Below are positions 7,802-15,914 of a stretch of DNA of 19,203 bases, piece after piece (position 1 is the stretch's first letter; each line of letters opens with the position of its first letter). Position numbers and translations under genes: made by a program. The stretch is from assembly GCA_035255485.1 (NCBI GenBank), contig DATEZO010000306.1, positions 1 through 19,203 on the forward strand. The letters are read 5' to 3'. This DNA is from DATEZO01 sp035255485 (GTDB taxonomy: Bacteria > Pseudomonadota > Gammaproteobacteria > Burkholderiales > Burkholderiaceae_D). Below the pieces are notes generated by a model. The model searched no databases. It saw only the letters and a program-made list of their open reading frames with translations, and had not been told where the DNA came from.

Positions 7802-9601
7802 ATGAAAATGAAATTACTATGGCTAGGTAGAGTGCTGGTTGCCGGTCTGCTGTTTGGCGCATCGTTGCAGACCTCCTTCGCGGGATCGTCGGCCGATCCG
7901 GACAAGGTGCTGCGTTATGTGTTCGTCGCACCGGAAACCGGCTTCGATCCTGCCATTACCCGGGATCTCTATTCCGCCCATGTAGTTCAGTCCGTTTTTG
8001 AAACGCTGTTTACCTACGATTATCTGGCGCGCCCGGTCAAGCTGAGGCCGTTGACTGCCGAGGCGTTGCCGGAAATGAGCGCCGATGGCAAGACCTATAC
8101 GATCCGGCTGAAGAAAGGGATTTATTTCATGCCGGATCCAGCCTTCAACGGCAAACGCCGTGAACTGACGATGGCTGATTACGTGTATTCGTACAAGCGC
8201 CTGATGGATCCCCGGCTTAATTCGCCGCACTCGTGGCTACTGGAAGGCAAGGTGGAGGGGCTGGATGAACTGGTGCAGCAGGCGAAAAAAACCGGCCGCT
8301 TCAATTACGACGCCAAGGTCCCAGGCTTGGAACTTCTGGATCGTTATACCTTGCGCATCCATCTGAACCAATCCGATTTCAATCTGGGCATGATACTGGC
8401 GCATGAACCAACCAGCGCAGTGGCGCGTGAAGTCGTGGAAAAATACCAGGATGCGCAGGGGCAGGTCATGGCTAATCCGGTCGGCACCGGTCCGTATCGA
8501 TTGACCGAATGGGTTCGTGGTGCGCACATGGTGCTGGAAGCAAACCCGGATTTCCGCGGTTCAACCTGGGATTTCGAGCCGAGCAGCGATCCGGAAGACC
8601 AGCAGATCATCGCCAGGCTGAAAGGCAAGAAAATGCCGCAGATTGGCCGCATCGAAATTTTCGTGATGGTGGAAGACCAGTCACGCTGGCTGGCATTTCA
8701 AAATGATGAAATCGACCTGTTCCAGCTCGAAGGCCCGCTGGCGCCGCAAGCATTGCAGGACGGTAAATTAAAGCCGGAACTGGCAAAAAAAGGTGTGCAA
8801 CTGTCGCGTATCGTCGACCCCGAGATCAGCTATTACTACTGGAACATGACGAATCCGGTGCTGGGTGGACTGAGCAAGGAAAAAATCGCGCTGCGCCGCG
8901 CGATTGCGATGGCGCACAACGTCAAGGAAGAAATCAAGATTGTCTGGAACGGTGAAGCGGTGTCATTGGAGTACCCGATTCCGCCTGGTATCGTCGGCTA
9001 CGATCCGGACTACAAGAGCAGCATTCAGTATGAACCAGCTGTTGCCAATGCCTTGCTTGATAAATTCGGCTACAAGAAAGGGCCGGATGGCTGGCGCACG
9101 TTGCCTGACGGTAAACCATTGCAAATCATTTATTCCGCCCGTGCCGACTCCAATGGCCAGCAACAAGCGGAAATGTGGAAAAAAACCTTCAATTCGATTG
9201 GTATCCGCATGGAGGGTGATCGTCGTCCGTTTCCGGATCTGCTGAAAGCCGAAAAGCAATGCCAGCTTCAATCCCGCACCGCTCCATGGATTGCGGACTA
9301 TCCGGATGGGGATAATTTCATGCAATTGTTTTACGGCCCGAATATCGGGCAAAACAATAACGGCTGCGTCAAGATCCCGGAATACGATGCGCTGTATGCA
9401 CAAACCCAGAAGATGCCGGCTGGTCCGGAGCGCAATTTGCTGTACCACAAGATGGCGCGCATTCTCGAAGTCTATTCGCCTAGCCGCATAGGCTATGCCC
9501 GCTACCGCAACATGCTCGCACAACCGCGCGTGATCGGTTTCAAGAAGCACCCGATCCTGCATTGCGAATGGATGTATTTCGATATCGAGAAACGTAAATA
9601 A
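7802..9601 (+). CDS. Periplasmic peptide-binding protein, SBP_bac_5 family (third of three)
   Basis: This gives 599 residues and is the most diverged of the three paralogs. The start at ATG 7802 has only a weak GGGAC ahead; ATG 7808 is an alternative and gives nearly the same protein. A Sec signal peptide MKMKLLWLGR-core-TSFA ends near residue 27. The hallmarks are FETLFTYDYLARPVKL, IRLKKGIYFMPDPAF, NPVGTGPYRLTEW and the C-terminal EWMYFDIEKRK. The Cys pair equivalent to 478/513 of the first paralog is present (KQCQL and NGCVK). It does not share the near-identical DNA patches that link the first two genes, so it was outside the recent conversion. It lies 40 bp upstream of the M3 peptidase gene. 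Like its neighbours it probably binds oligopeptides for the common ABC importer; the ligand is unknown. Confidence 0.92.
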   Translation: MKMKLLWLGRVLVAGLLFGASLQTSFAGSSADPDKVLRYVFVAPETGFDPAITRDLYSAHVVQSVFETLFTYDYLARPVKLRPLTAEALPEMSADGKTYTIRLKKGIYFMPDPAFNGKRRELTMADYVYSYKRLMDPRLNSPHSWLLEGKVEGLDELVQQAKKTGRFNYDAKVPGLELLDRYTLRIHLNQSDFNLGMILAHEPTSAVAREVVEKYQDAQGQVMANPVGTGPYRLTEWVRGAHMVLEANPDFRGSTWDFEPSSDPEDQQIIARLKGKKMPQIGRIEIFVMVEDQSRWLAFQNDEIDLFQLEGPLAPQALQDGKLKPELAKKGVQLSRIVDPEISYYYWNMTNPVLGGLSKEKIALRRAIAMAHNVKEEIKIVWNGEAVSLEYPIPPGIVGYDPDYKSSIQYEPAVANALLDKFGYKKGPDGWRTLPDGKPLQIIYSARADSNGQQQAEMWKKTFNSIGIRMEGDRRPFPDLLKAEKQCQLQSRTAPWIADYPDGDNFMQLFYGPNIGQNNNGCVKIPEYDALYAQTQKMPAGPERNLLYHKMARILEVYSPSRIGYARYRNMLAQPRVIGFKKHPILHCEWMYFDIEKRK

Positions 9602-9641
9602 GGCCTACTTCGGCAAGGCTACTTTGGATAACGGGAACGAG

Positions 9642-11672
9642 ATGACCAGGAACAGGAACGAGATGAGACACGCAACATTTCTGAGGCCGATCGGCGCAGC
9701 GCTGCTGGCGCTAGCCATGAATCAGGCCGCTGCGCAAGGGGCGGAGCGCCCGCTGATCCAGTTGCTGAAGGCGGAAGAAATCGCGCCGTTTTGCGAGCGC
9801 GGCCTGGCCGGCTTGCGCACCCAGATAACTACCATGGAGCAATTGCCGAAAGCGCGCGCCGCCGATGCGAAAGCGGTGTTCGCCGACTGGAACCGCTTGC
9901 AGATGGCGTTGGAGGATCTGCAAGGCCCCGTCGAGATCTTGAATAACGTATCACCTGAGGCAAAGGTGCGCGCGAATTCGGAAGCATGTCTGGTGGAAAT
10001 CAGCAAATTTTCGACGGATCTGTTCCAAAGCGGCAGGCTGTATGCGCGTTTCAAGGCGGTCAAGCCGAATGACGCAGTGGAAAAAAAGCTCCGACAGGAC
10101 GTGATGGAAGGATTCGAAGATACCGGCGTGACATTGCCGCCGCGAAAGCAGGCGCGCATGAAGGCAATTCTCGCGGAAATGGAGTTGTTGAGCCAGGAGT
10201 TCGCACGCAATATCCGCGACAACAATGAAAAGCTCGCATTTACTCCGGAAGAAGTCAAAGGCCTGCCGCAAACCTATCTTGCCCGCGCCAAGCGTGACGA
10301 CAAGGGGAATTACCTGCTGGGCTTCGAATATCCGGACTACAACCCGTTCATTGAATATGCAGACAATGCCGACGCGCGTCGACGTTATCAGCTTGCTTTT
10401 GCTAACCACGGCACGGCAAAAAATCCGCCATTGCTGAAGCAGGCGATGGATCTGCGCCTGGAAATGGCGCATCTGTTCGGCTTGTCGAGTTACGCCGATT
10501 ATGCAGTGCGCCGCCGTATGGCGCTGAAGCCGCAAGTAGTCCATCGATTCCTGGGTGAAGTACAGCAGGCGGTTGCAGCGCTGGAAAAGAAAGAGCTGGA
10601 AGAATTGCGCGAATACAAGGCGCAAATACTGAAACAGCCTCTGGCCGAGACGAAAATCGAACGCTGGGATGTCAGCTACTGGCAACAAAAACTGAAACAG
10701 GCGCGTTACAGCATCGATCAGAACGAGCTGCGCAAATACTTCCCGACCGATGCGGCGATTCCCTGGATACTGCATGTTTCCAGCACCCTGTACGGAATTG
10801 AATTCAAGCGCGCCGAGGTTCCGGTCTGGCATGAAGATGTCCAGTACTACGATGTATTCGATACGGATAGCGGCAAGCGTATCGGCGGCATCTACCTCGA
10901 CCTGTTCCCGCGCGATGGCAAGTATGGCCATGCGGCCGCCTGGCCGATACGCGGTGCCAGCACCCTGGCAGGGCGCACGCCGATTTCGGTGCTGGTGACC
11001 AATTTCGATCGCACCGGGCTCAATAGCGATGAACTGGAAACGCTGGTGCACGAGTTCGGCCATGTGCTGCACGGCGTATTGTCCGCAACTCGTTATGTTG
11101 CACAAGCCGGCACCAGTGTTGAGCGCGATTTCGTCGAGGCGCCGTCGCAGATGTATGAAGAATGGGCGCGCCGCAAGGAGTCGCTGATGCTGGTGTCGAA
11201 TTTCTGCAAGGCTGCTTGCCCGAGCGTCGATGATGAACTGGTGAAGCGCCTGACCGCTGCGCATAATTACGGGCGCGGCATTCGCTATGCAAGGCAGTTA
11301 CTGTATGCAAGCTATGACATGAATCTGCACAGCGCAAAGTTGGGTAATCCGCTGGCGATTTGGGATCGGATGGAAGGCGCTACGCCACTCGGCCATGTGC
11401 CTGGCACCGAATTCCCCGGCCAGTTCGGGCATCTGATGGGCGGTTATGCCGCCGGCTATTATGGTTACATGTGGTCCGAAGTGCTGGCGCTTGACATGCT
11501 GTCGCGCTATCAGGGCAAGCTGATGGATGCCAATACCGGCAGGCTGTATCGCAAAACGATTTTGGGGCGTGGCAGCGAGATGCGCGGTAATGATCTGGTG
11601 CGGAGTTTCCTCGGCCGCAAACCGAACAGCAAGGCGTTTTTCGCTGAGATTTCAGGCAAGCGGTTGCAGTAG
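9642..11672 (+). CDS. Secreted M3-family metallo-oligopeptidase (thimet oligopeptidase/Dcp type)
   Basis: This 676-residue zinc oligopeptidase hydrolyses short peptides, not intact proteins. The catalytic site is HEFGH (His470, Glu471, His474 from this start), with the third zinc ligand Glu499 in FVEAPSQMYEEW. Other M3A signatures are GIYLDLFPRDGKYGHAA and the substrate-closing tyrosine stretch YAAGYYGYMWSEVLALDML. Unlike the cytosolic OpdA/PepF relatives, it begins with a Sec signal peptide (MRHATFLRP-hydrophobic-AAAQG), so it should act in the periplasm. Two in-frame ATGs, 9642 and 9663, each follow the same GGAACGAG sequence; either leaves the signal peptide intact, and 9642 is taken provisionally. 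Its place between three peptide-binding proteins and their permeases suggests it trims peptides before uptake. That role is inferred from context. Confidence 0.93.
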   Translation: MTRNRNEMRHATFLRPIGAALLALAMNQAAAQGAERPLIQLLKAEEIAPFCERGLAGLRTQITTMEQLPKARAADAKAVFADWNRLQMALEDLQGPVEILNNVSPEAKVRANSEACLVEISKFSTDLFQSGRLYARFKAVKPNDAVEKKLRQDVMEGFEDTGVTLPPRKQARMKAILAEMELLSQEFARNIRDNNEKLAFTPEEVKGLPQTYLARAKRDDKGNYLLGFEYPDYNPFIEYADNADARRRYQLAFANHGTAKNPPLLKQAMDLRLEMAHLFGLSSYADYAVRRRMALKPQVVHRFLGEVQQAVAALEKKELEELREYKAQILKQPLAETKIERWDVSYWQQKLKQARYSIDQNELRKYFPTDAAIPWILHVSSTLYGIEFKRAEVPVWHEDVQYYDVFDTDSGKRIGGIYLDLFPRDGKYGHAAAWPIRGASTLAGRTPISVLVTNFDRTGLNSDELETLVHEFGHVLHGVLSATRYVAQAGTSVERDFVEAPSQMYEEWARRKESLMLVSNFCKAACPSVDDELVKRLTAAHNYGRGIRYARQLLYASYDMNLHSAKLGNPLAIWDRMEGATPLGHVPGTEFPGQFGHLMGGYAAGYYGYMWSEVLALDMLSRYQGKLMDANTGRLYRKTILGRGSEMRGNDLVRSFLGRKPNSKAFFAEISGKRLQ

Positions 11673-11696
11673 CATCCGGCTCGCATTGTGTCATGC

Positions 11697-11730
11697 GGCC
11701 GCGTTTGCGGCCCCTCCCCATCAAGAGGGG
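11697..11730 (+). other. Two overlapping intercistronic hairpins
   Basis: GGCCGC (11697-11702)/GCGGCC (11707-11712) forms a stem with a four-base loop. CCCCTC (11711-11716)/GAGGGG (11725-11730) forms a second with an eight-base loop. The two share bases 11711-11712, so both cannot form fully at once. No T-tract follows, so this is not a classic terminator. Lying between the soluble-protein genes and the membrane genes, it could protect upstream mRNA or reduce downstream expression. Confidence 0.5.
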
Positions 11731-11793
11731 AGTTGAATCATATTGGCAAATCATGCGCCGAAACAGCATCGGCACATCAAATTGGGGAAAACG

Positions 11794-12732
11794 ATGACAG
11801 CCTATATATTGCGACGTTTGTGGCAGATGGCACCGACCATGCTCGGTGTGATCGTGCTGGTTTTCCTGCTGTTTAACTGGGTTGGCGGCGATCCAGCCTA
11901 TATCCTGGCCGGCAAGATGTCGAACCCCGAACAGATCGCCAATATCCGCCGCCAGCTTGGCGTCGATCAGCCTTATTATGTTCAACTCTGGATCTTCATC
12001 AAGCAGATCGTTACCTTCAACTTTGGCGCCAGCTGGAGTACCGGCGAATCGGTTGCCCATGTGATTCTGACGCGCATCGGTCCGTCGCTGACCGTGCTGA
12101 TTCCCCTGACGATCCTGGAAACGTTCTTTGCCGTCGCATTGGCACTGGCAATAGCATTCGTGCGCGGATCGCTGACGGACCGTAGCGTGATGATTGCCTG
12201 CACGGTCGGCATGTCGGTCAGCATTCTGGTGTACATCATCGTGTTCCAGTACTGGTTTGCATACAGGCTGGGTCTGTTTCCGGTGCAGGGATGGAGCGAC
12301 AGCTTTGCCGAGAACCTGTTTCGCTATGCCGCACTGCCGATCCTGATCGGCCTGGCGGTCAGCATCGCGCCGACGCTGCGGCTGTTCCGCACCTTTGTAC
12401 TGGATGAAGTCAACCAGGATTATGTGCGCACCGCGCGTGCCAAGGGTTTGGGCGAACGGCGCATCGTATGGGTCCATGTCTTGCGCAACGCATCGATACC
12501 GATGATCACGCATGTGATGTCGAATCTGCCGGCATTACTGATCGGTGCATTCCTGATCGAGCGCTTCTTTTCGATCCCGGGCATCGGGCGCGAAGTGATT
12601 CTTGCCGTAGAGCGCAGCGATTTCCCCGTGATCAAGGCGATTACCGTCTACGTGGCGGCTGCCACCATGGTATTCAACCTGTTGGCCGATCTGATGTACC
12701 AGGCGGTCGATCCACGCGTACAACTGAAGTAG
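11794..12732 (+). CDS. Peptide ABC transporter permease, OppB/DppB type
   Basis: The inner-membrane permease has 312 residues. The start ATG 11794 follows GGGGAAAA at a normal distance; a TTG 17 codons upstream is less likely because MTAYILRRLWQM is the standard opening of this family. A first helix (about residues 10-30) is followed by the typical periplasmic region (GGDPAYILAG, then RRQLGVDQPYYVQLWIFI). Five further membrane segments follow, with the cytoplasmic EAA loop DYVRTARAKGLGERRIVWVHVLRNA that docks on the ATPase. ERFFSIPGIGREVILAVERSDFPVI near the end is characteristic. It makes a heterodimeric channel with the next gene, whose start lies 9 bp after this stop, so translation is probably coupled. 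A dedicated peptide importer is expected from the neighbours. Confidence 0.95.
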   Translation: MTAYILRRLWQMAPTMLGVIVLVFLLFNWVGGDPAYILAGKMSNPEQIANIRRQLGVDQPYYVQLWIFIKQIVTFNFGASWSTGESVAHVILTRIGPSLTVLIPLTILETFFAVALALAIAFVRGSLTDRSVMIACTVGMSVSILVYIIVFQYWFAYRLGLFPVQGWSDSFAENLFRYAALPILIGLAVSIAPTLRLFRTFVLDEVNQDYVRTARAKGLGERRIVWVHVLRNASIPMITHVMSNLPALLIGAFLIERFFSIPGIGREVILAVERSDFPVIKAITVYVAAATMVFNLLADLMYQAVDPRVQLK

Positions 12733-12741
12733 GAACTGGAT

Positions 12742-13857
12742 ATGGCAAATACGGAAACCCGGGTATCGCCCGGCTTGTGGGCGCTGGCATGGCGCCGTCT
12801 GCGCGCCGATCGTGCTGCGATGCTGGCCATGGTGGTGCTGCTGATATACCTGATCACGCTGGTGTTGTCTTTCACCGGTGTGGTGGCGGGTGACTGGGCC
12901 GACGAAGTCGCCGTCAACTATGCGCCGCCATCGTTTGTCGGAGCCCAGGCGACTACCGGAATGCCGGCTGCCGGAGGCAATGTCAAGGCCGACATGCCGC
13001 CGCCTGAAAATCCGCTTGATCCACTGAAGGACATTCTCCGCGAGTTGCGCGGTACGTCTTCATCATCGCAAGCCGCGGCCGTAAATGATTACGGCATCAA
13101 GGATCCGCTCGAAAAGGAAATGACGGAAATCCGGGCGGAATTGGCGAAGTCTGGCGTGGCGGCAGTTGGCGAACGCAAGCAAACCCTGGTATTCGGTGCC
13201 GACAAATGGGGACACGACATCATCAAGAAAACCATCAAGGGGGCGGAAACCTCGATTATTGTCGGTCTGGTCGCCGCTTTTTTGGCAACCTTGCTGGGCA
13301 CGATATTCGGCGCGGTGTCTGGCTACTACGGCAAATGGGTCGATGATGTCTTCAACTGGTTCTACAGTATTTTTACCTCGGTCCCGTATCTGCTGCTGAT
13401 CCTGGCAGTAGCAGCGGTACTGCAGCAAAAAGGCGTGATGACGATCGTACTGATTCTGGGCCTGACCGGATGGACTGGTACGTATCGTCTGATCCGCGCC
13501 GAATACCTGAAGCACAAGACGCGCGAATATGTCCTGGCGGCCGACGCCATTGGCGCATCGAATGCACGCAGGATATTTTCACATATTTTCCCGAATGTCA
13601 GCCACGTCGCCCTGGTACAGGTGTCGATTCTGGTGGTGGGGTTCATCAAATCCGAAGTCATCCTGAGCTTTCTCGGTTTCGGCGTGCCGGTCGGCGTGGT
13701 GTCATGGGGCAGCATGCTGAACGAAGCACAAAACGAACTGATTCTTGGCAAATGGTGGCAATTGACTGCTGCGACGGTAGCAATGGCAGTGTTGGTGACG
13801 GCATTCTCGCTATTTACTGACGCATTGCGCGATGCGCTGGACCCGAAGTTGAAATAA
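12742..13857 (+). CDS. Peptide ABC transporter permease, OppC/DppC type, with long periplasmic insert
   Basis: This partner permease of 371 residues follows an AGGAA site upstream of ATG 12742. The first helix is at about residues 26-50. The conserved FGADKWGHD segment (equivalent to GTDxxGRD in OppC) starts only near 152. That leaves about 100 residues outside the membrane, rich in Pro, Ala and Ser, with charged stretches (PLEKEMTEIRAELAK). Common OppC/DppC proteins have a much shorter link here; YejE-type permeases are also long in this region. The core then has five membrane segments with the EAA loop EYVLAADAIGASNARRIFSHIFPN and ends DALRDALDPKLK, typical of the family. The insert could contact one of the three binding proteins. 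The family assignment is secure; the role of the insert is not known. Confidence 0.95.
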   Translation: MANTETRVSPGLWALAWRRLRADRAAMLAMVVLLIYLITLVLSFTGVVAGDWADEVAVNYAPPSFVGAQATTGMPAAGGNVKADMPPPENPLDPLKDILRELRGTSSSSQAAAVNDYGIKDPLEKEMTEIRAELAKSGVAAVGERKQTLVFGADKWGHDIIKKTIKGAETSIIVGLVAAFLATLLGTIFGAVSGYYGKWVDDVFNWFYSIFTSVPYLLLILAVAAVLQQKGVMTIVLILGLTGWTGTYRLIRAEYLKHKTREYVLAADAIGASNARRIFSHIFPNVSHVALVQVSILVVGFIKSEVILSFLGFGVPVGVVSWGSMLNEAQNELILGKWWQLTAATVAMAVLVTAFSLFTDALRDALDPKLK

Positions 13858-13939
13858 GAATGATTGCAAGACAGGGTTAAGCGCAGCGGTACGCTGTCTT
13901 CAACATGTCAAAGAAAATTAACCAGCCAAATAGCACTTT

Positions 13940-13971
13940 GCTGTCATCCCCACCTTCACAGGAATGACAGC
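13940..13971 (+). repeat. Inverted repeat just before the ATPase start (REP-like)
   Basis: GCTGTCAT (13940-13947) pairs perfectly with ATGACAGC (13964-13971) around a 16-base centre that can add two C-G pairs. The outline resembles the GTCATTCC...GGAATGAC palindromes scattered through many proteobacterial genomes. The right arm ends four bases before the AGGAGAGG ribosome site of the ATPase gene, so the folded RNA could influence its translation or the stability of the upstream message. Confidence 0.5.
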
Positions 13972-13984
13972 GACAGGAGAGGCC

Positions 13985-15685
13985 ATGAATCAACAACCAT
14001 TGCTGCAAGTGCGCGATCTGCGCGTGAGTTTCAAGGTCGATAAAACGCATTTTGTCGATGCTGTCAAAGGAATTTCATTCGACGTGCCGCGCAATTCGAC
14101 AGTTGCTCTGGTCGGAGAATCCGGCAGTGGCAAGTCGGTCAGTTCGCTGGCGGTGATGGGACTGCTTCCATCGGATACGTCGCATATTGCGCCGGCCAGC
14201 CGTATTGAATTCGAAGGACGTAATCTGCTGGACATGCCGGACAAGGAGCGGCGCAAATTGTGCGGCAAGGATATCTCGATGATTTTCCAGGAGCCGATGA
14301 CATCGCTGAACCCGGTATTCACGGTCGGCTTCCAGATCGGCGAAGTATTGCAGCTGCACATGGGCATGAGCGCGAAACAGGCGCGGACCCGAACCACTGA
14401 ATTGCTGGAAGAGGTCGGCATCCCCGACCCGGAAATGAAGATTGATGCCTATCCGAGCCAGATGTCGGGTGGCCAGCAACAGCGCGTGATGATTGCGATG
14501 GCAATCGCATGCGAACCGAAACTGCTGATTGCGGATGAGCCAACGACCGCGCTCGATGTAACGATACAGAAGCAGATCATCGATCTGATCGCGGCGCTGC
14601 AAAAACGACGTCATATGTCGGTACTGTTCATCACGCATGATTTGGCACTGGTAGGCGAAATTGCCGACCATGTAATCGTGATGCGTAATGGCGAGGTGCG
14701 CGAAGCGGGTGATATCCGGCAGATTTTCGAAGCACCGCGCGACCTCTATACCAAGGCACTGCTGCGCTGTCGCCCCTCGCTCGATTCGCGACCGATGCGC
14801 CTGCCAGTGATCGACGATTTCATGAGTGGCAAGGAAGAACCCTCTGCGGCCCACCAGCAGCGCAGCCGCGGCGTCACCGGCAAGGAGCAAATCCTGCTCG
14901 ATGTGCGTAATCTGGGCAAGAGTTTCCATACGCGCGAAGGCTGGTTCGGCAAGAAAGAATTCCAGGCGGTCAAGGATGTGTCGTTTACACTGGCGCGCGG
15001 TAAGACATTGGGCGTGGTGGGGGAATCAGGCTCCGGCAAGACCACGGTCGGATTGACTCTGCTGCGCCTGCATCAGGCAACCGCCGGGCAGGCGCTGTTC
15101 GAGGGCAAGGACATCCTGTCGATGTCGGTAAAAGAGTTCATGGCATACAAGCGCCGGATTCAAATCATTTTCCAGAATCCGTACGCATCGCTGAATCCGC
15201 GTTTCACGATCGGACAGATATTACTGGAACCAATGCGGATACATCAGATCGGCACCAACGACGACGACCGCACGGCAATGGCCTACCAGCTACTGAAGCG
15301 CGTCAGCTTGCCGGAGGCGGCATTCCATCGTTATCCGCATGAATTCTCGGGCGGCCAGCGCCAGCGTATCGCAATTGCGCGCTGCCTGACCATGAAGCCA
15401 GAAGTGCTGGTCTGCGATGAATCCGTTTCCGCACTCGACGTCTCGGTTCAGGCGCAGGTGCTGAATCTTTTGCAGGAACTGCAGGAAGAATACGGCATGA
15501 GCTATATTTTCATTTCGCATGACCTGGCAGTTGTCAAATACATTGCGGATCAGGTAATGGTCATGCACCAGGGCAAGGTCGTGGAGACGGCGAATTCGGA
15601 TGAGTTGTATCGCAATCCAACGCATCCCTACACGCGCACGCTGCTCAGTGCCATTCCGCGCGGACTGGTGCAGCACGCGGCATAA
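13985..15685 (+). CDS. Peptide ABC transporter ATPase, fused OppD-OppF type
   Basis: One 566-residue polypeptide carries two complete nucleotide-binding domains, as in YejF and GsiA. The first has Walker A GESGSGKS (residues 44-51), Q-loop FQEPMTSLNP, signature MSGGQQQRV, Walker B LLIADEP and switch THD. The second has GESGSGKT, FQNPYASLNP, FSGGQRQRI, VLVCDES with SALDVS, and SHD. All catalytic elements look intact in both halves. ATG 13985 is preferred because AGGAGAGG (13976-13983) precedes it. ATG 13964 is in frame but lies in an inverted repeat and has no ribosome site. It lies 127 bp after the second permease and is last in the cluster. It would power import by the two permeases with the three binding proteins. 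After the stop there are hairpins but no clear T-tract terminator. Confidence 0.95.
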   Translation: MNQQPLLQVRDLRVSFKVDKTHFVDAVKGISFDVPRNSTVALVGESGSGKSVSSLAVMGLLPSDTSHIAPASRIEFEGRNLLDMPDKERRKLCGKDISMIFQEPMTSLNPVFTVGFQIGEVLQLHMGMSAKQARTRTTELLEEVGIPDPEMKIDAYPSQMSGGQQQRVMIAMAIACEPKLLIADEPTTALDVTIQKQIIDLIAALQKRRHMSVLFITHDLALVGEIADHVIVMRNGEVREAGDIRQIFEAPRDLYTKALLRCRPSLDSRPMRLPVIDDFMSGKEEPSAAHQQRSRGVTGKEQILLDVRNLGKSFHTREGWFGKKEFQAVKDVSFTLARGKTLGVVGESGSGKTTVGLTLLRLHQATAGQALFEGKDILSMSVKEFMAYKRRIQIIFQNPYASLNPRFTIGQILLEPMRIHQIGTNDDDRTAMAYQLLKRVSLPEAAFHRYPHEFSGGQRQRIAIARCLTMKPEVLVCDESVSALDVSVQAQVLNLLQELQEEYGMSYIFISHDLAVVKYIADQVMVMHQGKVVETANSDELYRNPTHPYTRTLLSAIPRGLVQHAA

Positions 15686-15732
15686 GCAGCGCAGGACAGA
15701 CTGCGCCGGGGTACAGTCGATTTTGTCCGGTC

Positions 15733-15777
15733 GCCAGCGATTCCTGAGGCGGCCACGCAGCCTGCCGCATCGCTGGC
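15733..15777. repeat. 9-bp perfect inverted repeat downstream of the operon
   Basis: GCCAGCGAT (15733-15741) and ATCGCTGGC (15769-15777) are perfect complements. The 27-base centre has partial GGC/GCC pairing. No T-run follows on either strand. It may be a 3' processing or Rho-linked structure for the import operon. Confidence 0.5.
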
Positions 15778-15890
15778 AAGCATGCAACAATCAGGCTGAG
15801 TCCGACGCCGCGGAAAGTGCTGTAGCCGAAACATCCTCCCATCGCCGAAATACTTGGCAACTCATGCAAAGCATATTGCAGGCGGGCTTT

Positions 15891-15914
15891 TACTGTATAA
15901 AAGCACAGTATAAT
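15891..15914 (+). promoter_or_regulatory. LexA (SOS) box overlapping a TATAAT -10 element
   Basis: TACTGTATAAAAGCACAGTA (15891-15910) is a perfect CTGT-N8-ACAG operator with flanking T/A symmetry, matching the LexA consensus used in beta- and gammaproteobacteria. A consensus TATAAT (15909-15914) overlaps its right edge and would give a plus-strand start near 15921. The -35 region (GCTTTT) is weak. LexA bound here would block the promoter. The next annotated plus-strand gene starts at 16134, about 210 bases downstream, and a 30-codon open frame at 15951-16043 lies between. Which product is SOS-controlled is unclear. Confidence 0.7.

Noticed and set aside
9951..11264. Long minus-strand open frame (437 codons) opposite the M3 peptidase
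   Set aside because: It lies wholly antisense to a well-supported enzyme gene, has no recognisable domain or ribosome site, and is explained by the codon bias of the real gene.
11380..12513. Long minus-strand open frame (377 codons) across the peptidase end and first permease
   Set aside because: It is rich in His, Gln and Arg, spans two real genes and has no domain; a shadow frame.
15645..15869. Minus-strand 74-codon frame starting 22 bases from the LexA box
   Set aside because: No ribosome site, runs antisense into the ATPase gene end, and has no domain; a promoter in that direction was not found.
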